Source: Drosophila persimilis
Taxonomy: Eukaryota > Arthropoda > Insecta > Diptera > Drosophilidae
Assembly: GCF_003286085.1 (NCBI RefSeq)
Contig: NW_020825616.1
Location: 1 to 64,000 of the forward strand
DNA: 64,000 bases
Reading direction: 5' to 3'
Under the pieces are notes generated by a model. It was not told the DNA's origin. It worked only from the letters and a program-made list of their open reading frames with translations, and did not search any database. Shown here one piece after another: positions 58,512-64,000 of this stretch. The position numbers were made by a program, and so were the translations under genes. The first letter of the stretch is position 1, and each line of letters begins with the position of its first letter.

Positions 58512-61500
58512 AGCAGCATCGGCTGCTCTCATACTCCGCCTAGACGCAAGCGGAGCCGACGTAGTCCTGATCCAGGAGCCTTGGGTGGTAGGAGGCAAGG
58601 TCTGTGGATTGGGGACGAGGGAATACAAGATCATTGTATCCCAAAATGAAGGTAAAATCCGTACCTGCATACTTGCTAGAAAGCACCTAAATATCTTTCT
58701 GCTCCACAATTATAGCGATGGAGATAACACGGCGGCAAGCCTAGAACTAAGAGGTCATCATCTCAGGCTGGTGGCATCCTATATGGCCCACGAGGAGGAT
58801 GATCCTCCGAGCGACCTTGTTCGCAAAATAGCCAGCGACAGCGAAAGGACGGACAAAGACCTACTTATAGGTTGCGATGCCAACGCCCACCACACCCAAT
58901 GGGGGAGTACGGACACGAATGTAAGGGGTGAGTCACTGTTCAGCTTCATCCTGAACTCAAATTTATTCATATGCAATCGGGGTAATGACCCCACTTTTAT
59001 AATTAAAAATCGGCAGGAGGTCATTGACCTCACGCTAGTGTCAAGCAAACTGTTGGACACAATCAAGAGCTGGAGAGTCCTAGGAGACCACTCCTTCTCG
59101 GACCACAGGTATATCGAGACGATATTATCCTTCGATATTCCCAAACCAACAGACTATATCAACCCCAGAAAAGCCAACTGGGAAAAATATAGCACAACGC
59201 TGGAGGAGCTACTCCCTCCTAACGCCCCTAACTGCCCGAACACTGAAGACAACCTAAACCGTCTTGTGTACAGGTTTACGGATGCGTGCAACAAAGCCTT
59301 CAAGGCAGCATGTCCCTCTACCAGACCAAGGGGAAAAAAGAAACCCCACTGGTGGTCCAAGCAACTAGACACCCTTCGTAGAACTTGCCACAAGAGCCAC
59401 AAGAACTAAGGAGGATACTCACTGGGCAGACTATAAAACCAGTCTAGCACTATACAAAAAGGAAACGAGGAAGGCTAAAAGAGCCTCCTGGCAAAAATTT
59501 TGCTCCGAAATCGAGGAAACCTCGGAGGCCGCAAGACTCCGGAAAGTTCTCTCAAAAACCACCCCCTCGGTAGGGTACCTCAAAAAGAATGATGGCACGT
59601 GGACCAACTCTAGTGAGGAGTCCCTGCACATTTTGCTCGACACGCACTTCCCCGGATGCACATCCACCGAGCCGTCTCACCTCCCAAGAGAGGGATCGGT
59701 AGAATCGATGGACCATATCCTTACAAAACGGAACATAAGTTGGGCAGTAAACAGCTTCAACCCGTTTAAATCGCCAGGCCCGGACCAGGTAATCCCGGCC
59801 CAGCTTCAGAGGGCCGGGGAGACGGCCATCAACTGGCTACATAGTATCTTCAGGAAGATACTGGCGGTATGCACAATACCGCAAGCGTGGCTTAAGGCTA
59901 GGATAGTTTTCATCCCTAAAGCAGGCAAAGCCTCACACTCAACCCCAAAAGACTTTAGACCAATCAGTTTATCGTCTTTCCTACTCAAAACCTTTGAGAG
60001 ACTTATCGGGTTACAATTACGGACCACCATAAGTCCCCAGCTGTACTCAAGTGCGCAGCATGCCTACCGGAAAGGAAAATCCACGGAAACGGCACTTCAC
60101 GAAGTGATCTCGAGTGTAGAAAAATCCCTGCATCTCAAAGAATACTCACTAATAGCTTTTCTCGATATCGAGGGAGCCTTCAACAACGTCACACCGGGCG
60201 CCATTACTGAAGCCCTGACTGACCTGGGGGTGGACCGTCACTTGGTGATGCTCATTGATCAATTGCTCATACGCAGGACGGTGACATCATCGATGGGATC
60301 GTCCACCCAGTCAAGGTATGTCAACAGAGGAACCCCGCAAGGGGGAGTTCTGTCTCCTCTTCTATGGAACATTGCAGTCAATAAGATTCTTTGCGACCTG
60401 GAAGAGGGGGGCTGTAAAGTAGTGGCATACGCGGATGACGTTGCAATTATCTTTGCGGGGAAATACCCCCAAACACTATGCGACCTAATGACCGCAAAGC
60501 TTGCTCGATTGTCCCAATGGACAGAATCGCGTGGATTGGGACTAAATCCCTCGAAAACGGAACTAGTGTTATTCACAAAAAAATACAAGGTCCCGCCCCT
60601 CAACCCACCAACACTAAACGGATACAGGCTCTCCTTCAGCGACAGTGCCAGTTACTTAGGGTTGGTAATTGACAAAAAGCTTAGCTGGAACCTGAATGTC
60701 AAGGATAGAGTGAGGAAGGCAACGACAGCACTCTATACTTGCAAAAAAGCTATCGGCCTAAAGTGGGGCATGAACCCAAGCATAGTCCGATGGATATATC
60801 TGGCAATAGTCAGACCTATAATACTCTACGGAGTTACTGTCTGGTGGCCTGCCCTAGCGAAAAGGACAATAACCAATCAGCTGGGCAAGGTTCAGCGAAC
60901 AGCCGCCCTCTGCATCAGTGGAGCTCTTCGAACTACACCAAATGAGGCGCTAAACGCCATGTTATGCCTTCAGAGCCTTGACTTTGCAGGAAAAGAGCGG
61001 GCAGAAATGGCAGCAATACGTCTTAGGGACTCTGAACAATGGGTACCCCAGAACATAGGTCACTCATCTATACTAAACAAAAACAACAAGGTCCCAGCAA
61101 GAACGGACTATCAAGTTCCAATGGAGCACACGGAGACTCCATTCAGCATAATCATCCCTCATAGAGACGATTGGCTCGAGGGACCCCCCGGCCCAGACGG
61201 GGCCATAAGCATCTTCACGGATGGCTCAAAACTGGACGGCAGGGTTGGAGGAGGAATCTACTCTGAACAACTTAACATAAGGCAATCTTTCAGGCTTCCG
61301 GATCACTGTAGCGTCTTCCAAGCGGAAGTTACGGCAATCAGGGAGGCTCTGTACTGCCTTCATACGGTTACCACCACGGCAACCAATCTAAACATCTACA
61401 GCGACAGCCAAGCTGCGATCAGATCACTTAACGCGATCTCCTCGAACTCGGCTACTGTGGCGAAGTGCCGCAGATCTCTTCACGAGATGGCTCAGCAATT

Positions 61501-62050
61501 TGCTATCAGCCTTATATGGGTCCCGGGTCACCGGGATATCGAGGGCAACTGCATAGCGGACGAGCTGGCCAGATCTGGCACTACAACCCCCCTTCTCCAA
61601 GATAAGGAGGATATTTGTATGCCTATGGCCACCTGCAAGCTCATCATAAAAGAGCAGTACACGCTACTGATAGACAACAAGTGGTAAACAGGGCCACGTT
61701 GTCGCACAGCTCGGCAAACATGGCCGACCATAGACAAGAAGCGCACCTCAGAGCTCTGCAAACTAGGCAGGGAAAGGTGCAGCGCAGTCATACGTTCCCT
61801 CACAGGACACTGGCTAGTAGGCACCCACGCAAACAGGCTGGGTGCCCCATACAATGATTTCTGCCGCAGCTGCAGAGACGAGGACGAGGAGGAAACAGTG
61901 GAACACCTGTTCTGTTCCTGTCCAGCTCTCAGCAGAAGGAGGCTGCATTACTTGGGCTCTGCCTTTCTGAACGACATCTCGGAGATGTCCACGCTATGTC
62001 CCAGAAAGATCGTCAACTTTATAAGGGCATCTGGATGGGACAACTGTTGA
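58471..62050 (+). pseudogene. LINE ORF2: endonuclease-RT-RNase H, one frameshift and one nonsense
   Basis: Likely start ATG at 58,471 (MVLRILQINLHHCKAA), overlapping ORF1 by 41 bases; an ATG at 58,429 in the same frame is the alternative. Endonuclease: LIQEPW, GCDANAHHTQWGS, VIDLTLVS, FSDHRYI. A one-base-type frameshift near 59,395-59,405 separates this from the rest, which continues from about 59,402. RT: FRPISLSSFLLKTFERL, AFLDIEGAFNNV, GTPQGGVLSPLLWN, VAYADDVAII, YLGLVIDKKLSW. RNase H: IFTDGSKLDG, FQAEVTAIREAL, YSDSQAAIRSL, VPGHRDIEGNCIADELA, with the catalytic Asp-Glu-Asp pattern. TAA at 61,685 interrupts; the frame then continues to a CRSC...HLFCSCP motif and stop at 62,048. Confidence 0.88.
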
Positions 62051-62172
62051 CATGAAGTCTCATCTGCAGGGAGGGAATGATCCCAAACGGTATCACAACG
62101 GGCCGAAACCGGCCTATGTGTGCTGGGCTCCGAGCGAGCTTGGCGGCCGTCTCTACCTAACCTAACCTAACC
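62051..62172 (+). other. LINE 3' UTR with CTAACC tail
   Basis: About 120 bases ending in CCTAACCTAACCTAACC instead of poly(A), directly before the right TSD. Short tandem-repeat tails are usual for I/LOA-type elements. Confidence 0.8.
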
Positions 62173-62185
62173 TTGCCGGTGTGCC
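62173..62185 (+). repeat. LINE target-site duplication, right
   Basis: TTGCCGGTGTGCC, partner of 56,672-56,684. Confidence 0.9.
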
Positions 62186-62378
62186 GCACTGTCTCTACGG
62201 AGGCAATGCAGGTACTCCTTGGTGCTGTCCCTCTTGACTTGGAGATACGGCTTCGTGCTGTACGATACAAGATTAAGAGGCGTCTGCCTTTGTGTCAGAA
62301 TGAATGGTTAGCTGATAGGAACGTGAAGAGCTTAGGAATTAGTGAGTGCAAGAGTTTGTTGGACGAATGCGTAATGTC

Positions 62379-62392
62379 TGTCCCTATCTACT
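62379..62392 (+). repeat. R1 target-site sequence between B6 and B7
   Basis: TGTCCCTATCTACT at the unit junction. Confidence 0.9.
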
Positions 62393-62607
62393 AGTCGCTT
62401 TCTAACTGTCGTTAAGAGCAGACGTGTTTTTCTGGTGTCGCTTGCCGAAGCCAAGGTTTTCGATTTCGTTTTCTGCTTTGTGCGGTGTTTCTTTCGTTGA
62501 CCGAAACCGGTTTTTAGGGCGCTAGCGTGTGCCTGTGTTTGCGTGTGTGTGTAAAAATTTCTATTTATAGCTGCTTATCGCGATAAAGATCTTTGGTGGT
62601 GGCTGCC

Positions 62608-63743
62608 ATGAATAAGAAAAAGAAAAATTCGGCGGCCGTTGAGAAGCTTTCTTCCGATGAAGAACTGGCTGCTTCTGAGCCGCTGGAATTGAAGAGGAAG
62701 GGGAAGCTGGTTGGGCGGTTGAAGAGGGCCACCTCGGAGACCAATATCGCCATGCTGTCTCCGGAGAACGGTAGTGGTGGTTCCCAGGATACCCGTGGGG
62801 ACCTCGGCAAGTGTGCTAAGTAAGTGAATGTGGGTGTGGCTCCCACTGTGGAGGCGGCAGATATGCCGCAGTTTGCGGTGCCTGTATTGCCAAAGACGCA
62901 GGTGAGTAACACTATAGAGCGAATGCAGGCTATAAACCAGCAGGTGTTGAGTGTGGCGTTGGACGGTGGTGCGACAACGGAGGTTATGTGCAGTTTGGTA
63001 GGCTGCAGTAGCCAATATGAGGCGCTGATTTTTTCGCTTGTTGCCGAAAATGAGCGTCTGCGCGGCCGTTTGGAGGCCATCGGTCCGAAGAATGTTGGCG
63101 GTCTGGCGCCGGTTCCGCCGGCAGCAGCGGTGGATTTTTCAACCCCTGTGGAGCCGCGACCGGTTGACACCTGGTCCTTGGTGGTGCGGAGCAAAAATGC
63201 CGGAGTGCACGCACGGGACGTGGCAGAGAAAATGAAAAGTTTGACGAGGTAGGACTGACTGTGAAGGTCAATGAATAAATGGGGCCCAGAGTGGTCGTAC
63301 ATGGTGTGCACAGGCAAATAACACCTGAAGAGTTCATGGGTGACCTATTTGAGCTGAACCTGAAGGATAAGATGACTGCTGAGGCCTGGGAGGCTTCTGA
63401 GGGTGCGATCAATGTGGTCCTTGAGGGTGCTGGCACCGCCATGCAATCTCTCCTGGATGCAGGGCGTTGCTATATCAAGTGGTTTTCTTTTCGTGTTAGG
63501 GACTTTGACCCGATTGTTGGTTGCTTCCGATGCCTGGGGACCGACCACCGAGTCTCCCAGTGCAGAGTCAAGCACGACATTTGTCGTCGTTGTGGCCAAG
63601 CGGGGCACCATGCGGCTAAGTGCAGCAATGCGCTTAACTGCCGCAACTGTGCCTTTAAGGGTAGACCTTCGGGGCATCTTATGATGTCCTTGGCTTGTCC
63701 CGTGTACAGTGCAATGGTGGCTCGGGCGAATGCTAGACACTGA
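62608..63743 (+). pseudogene. R1-B7 ORF1
   Basis: ATG at 62,608; TAA at codon 72 (62,821); loss of about 118 bases at 63,231 (GCAGAGAAAATGAAAAG), as in B2; TAA at about 63,276. A private loss of about 30 bases at 63,385 joins GCTGAGGC to CTGGGAGGC. Zinc knuckles intact up to the TGATG overlap. Confidence 0.88.
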
Positions 63744-64000
63744 TGGCTTGCAAGTTTCTACAGATGAATTGTCAGGGGTCGTTTGCAGTTATGTGTGAGG
63801 TGGGGAATATGATGCGTGAGAGGGGTTGCGGTGTTGCACTGCTGCAGGAACCGTATGCCGCCAATGGTCGTGTGCGTGGATTGCCCGCAGATATGCGGGT
63901 TTTCTCTGACAGTGGGACCAATGCTGCAATAGTTGTGAATGACCCTAGCGTGGAGTGCACACTTGTAAACTCTACTGACTGGGGCGTGTGTGTGAATATT
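63743..64000 (+). pseudogene. R1-B7 ORF2, first 86 codons, runs off the window
   Basis: ATG at 63,743; open to the window end through QMNCQGS and LLQEPYAA. Classed as pseudogene because the sister units are all broken; the visible part has no lesion. Confidence 0.75.

Larger units (their letters stand above)
56685..62172 (+). mobile_element. LINE of the LOA/I superfamily (baggins-like), near-intact, nested in R1-B6
   Basis: A 5488-base non-LTR element with 5' UTR (56,685-57,164), ORF1 (57,165-58,511), ORF2 (58,471-62,050) with endonuclease, reverse transcriptase, RNase H and a C-terminal Cys/His motif, and a 3' UTR ending in CCTAACCTAACCTAACC. The RNase H domain after the RT excludes the Jockey clade and the R1 structure seen here. 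Length and layout fit Drosophila LOA-clade elements such as baggins, but the family name is from memory. Two point-type lesions in ORF2 and perfect TSDs suggest a recent insertion. Confidence 0.85.
52721..62378 (+). mobile_element. R1: R1-B6, 3'-truncated unit interrupted by a LINE
   Basis: R1 sequence at 52,721-56,684 and 62,173-62,378, split by a 5488-base LINE with 13-bp TSDs. Without the LINE and one TSD copy the unit is about 4.16 kb. It shares the ORF1 GGTCCGTTGTTGGCGG variant and the ORF2 TAG with B3. Confidence 0.9.
54215..62378 (+). pseudogene. R1-B6 ORF2, split by the LINE
   Basis: TGG to TAG at 54,947 and the shared TGA at 56,366. The frame breaks at 56,684 where the LINE enters the sequence encoding LPVCRTVS, and resumes at 62,186 (CGCACTGTCTCTACGG) after the duplicated 13 bases. 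Common 3' breakpoint before 62,379. Confidence 0.88.
36580..64000 (+). repeat. Tandem array of 3'-truncated R1-B units (~4.1-kb satellite-like)
   Basis: Six head-to-tail B units: B2 36,580-40,406; B3 40,421-44,556; B4 44,571-48,647; B5 48,662-52,706; B6 52,721-62,378 with a LINE inside; B7 62,393-64,000 and beyond. Units are separated by TGTCCCTATCTACT. All five units with a visible 3' end stop at the same ORF2 base (GAATGCGTAATGTC). B2-B7 share a TAA at ORF1 codon 72, and B2-B6 share a TGA in ORF2 (AGA to TGA) and a 9-base deletion just after the RT core. Shared lesions and a missing 3' UTR mean the array spread by DNA duplication, not by reverse transcription of each unit. Confidence 0.9.
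62393..64000 (+). mobile_element. R1: R1-B7, start of the next unit, cut by the window end
   Basis: Complete 5' UTR (62,393-62,607), ORF1 and the first 258 bases of ORF2. The ORF1 deletion after GTGGCAGAGAAA is shared with B2, making these two a subtype. Confidence 0.9.

Noticed and set aside
62155-62172. CCTAACCTAACCTAACC as telomeric repeat
   Set aside because: Only three units, exactly at the LINE 3' end and flanked by the TSD; it is the element's tail. Drosophila telomeres lack such repeats.
36580-64000. Regular ~4.1-kb repeats as a novel multi-gene operon or CRISPR-like array
   Set aside because: Each repeat is a recognisable R1 ORF1-ORF2 with eukaryotic LINE domains; spacers are the 14-bp 28S target site.

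Overview
The window is nuclear ribosomal DNA from a Drosophila-like fly. Basis: recognisable 18S, 28S and partial 5.8S sequence with AT-rich insect spacers; non-LTR retrotransposons of the R1 and R2 type at their exact 28S target sites; and internal spacer repeats of the dipteran kind. Everything supported lies on the + strand. There are no prokaryotic genes, and I saw no host protein gene, tRNA or 5S gene. The species cannot be fixed from the sequence alone. Two divergent R1 families coexist, which I label A and B only for this window.

Region 1 (1-27,024) is one rDNA unit in pieces. It has the end of the spacer and the 5' ETS (1-898). The 18S is cut off at 2274 and fused directly to ITS2 sequence, so the 18S 3' end, ITS1, 5.8S and 2S are missing. 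The 28S (from 2583) carries a deletion near 4518. A 3' fragment of R2 sits at the R2 site (5084-5434), followed by four tandem R1 elements at the R1 site in the order A, A, B, A (5509-25,766). The 28S 3' part resumes at 25,781 after a 14-bp target-site duplication (TSD).

Region 2 (27,025-34,714) is an intergenic spacer with repeats and promoter-like blocks, then a second broken rDNA unit. Its 18S has an internal deletion with a T-run scar, ITS1 is present, the 5.8S is truncated and fused into ITS2, and the 28S breaks off at 34,714 inside an R1-A ORF2.

Region 3 (34,715-64,000, continuing off the window) holds the R1-A 3' half and then a head-to-tail array of R1-B units of about 4.1 kb. All five units whose 3' end is visible lack the ORF2 C-terminus and 3' UTR at the same base, and adjacent units are separated by the 14-bp 28S TSD. 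They share the same premature stops, so this array grew by DNA-level duplication rather than by retrotransposition of each copy. One unit is interrupted by a nearly intact 5.5-kb LINE with an RNase H domain (56,685-62,172, LOA-like) flanked by 13-bp TSDs.

An active R1 would make an ORF1 nucleic-acid-binding protein and an ORF2 endonuclease/reverse transcriptase that nicks 28S DNA and copies its own RNA there. Every R1 copy here is broken in at least one ORF, and neither rDNA unit could give a full set of mature rRNAs. The region therefore looks like degenerate rDNA at an array edge or in heterochromatin, not an active gene cluster. Assembly collapse or mis-joining in so repetitive a region cannot be excluded from the sequence alone.
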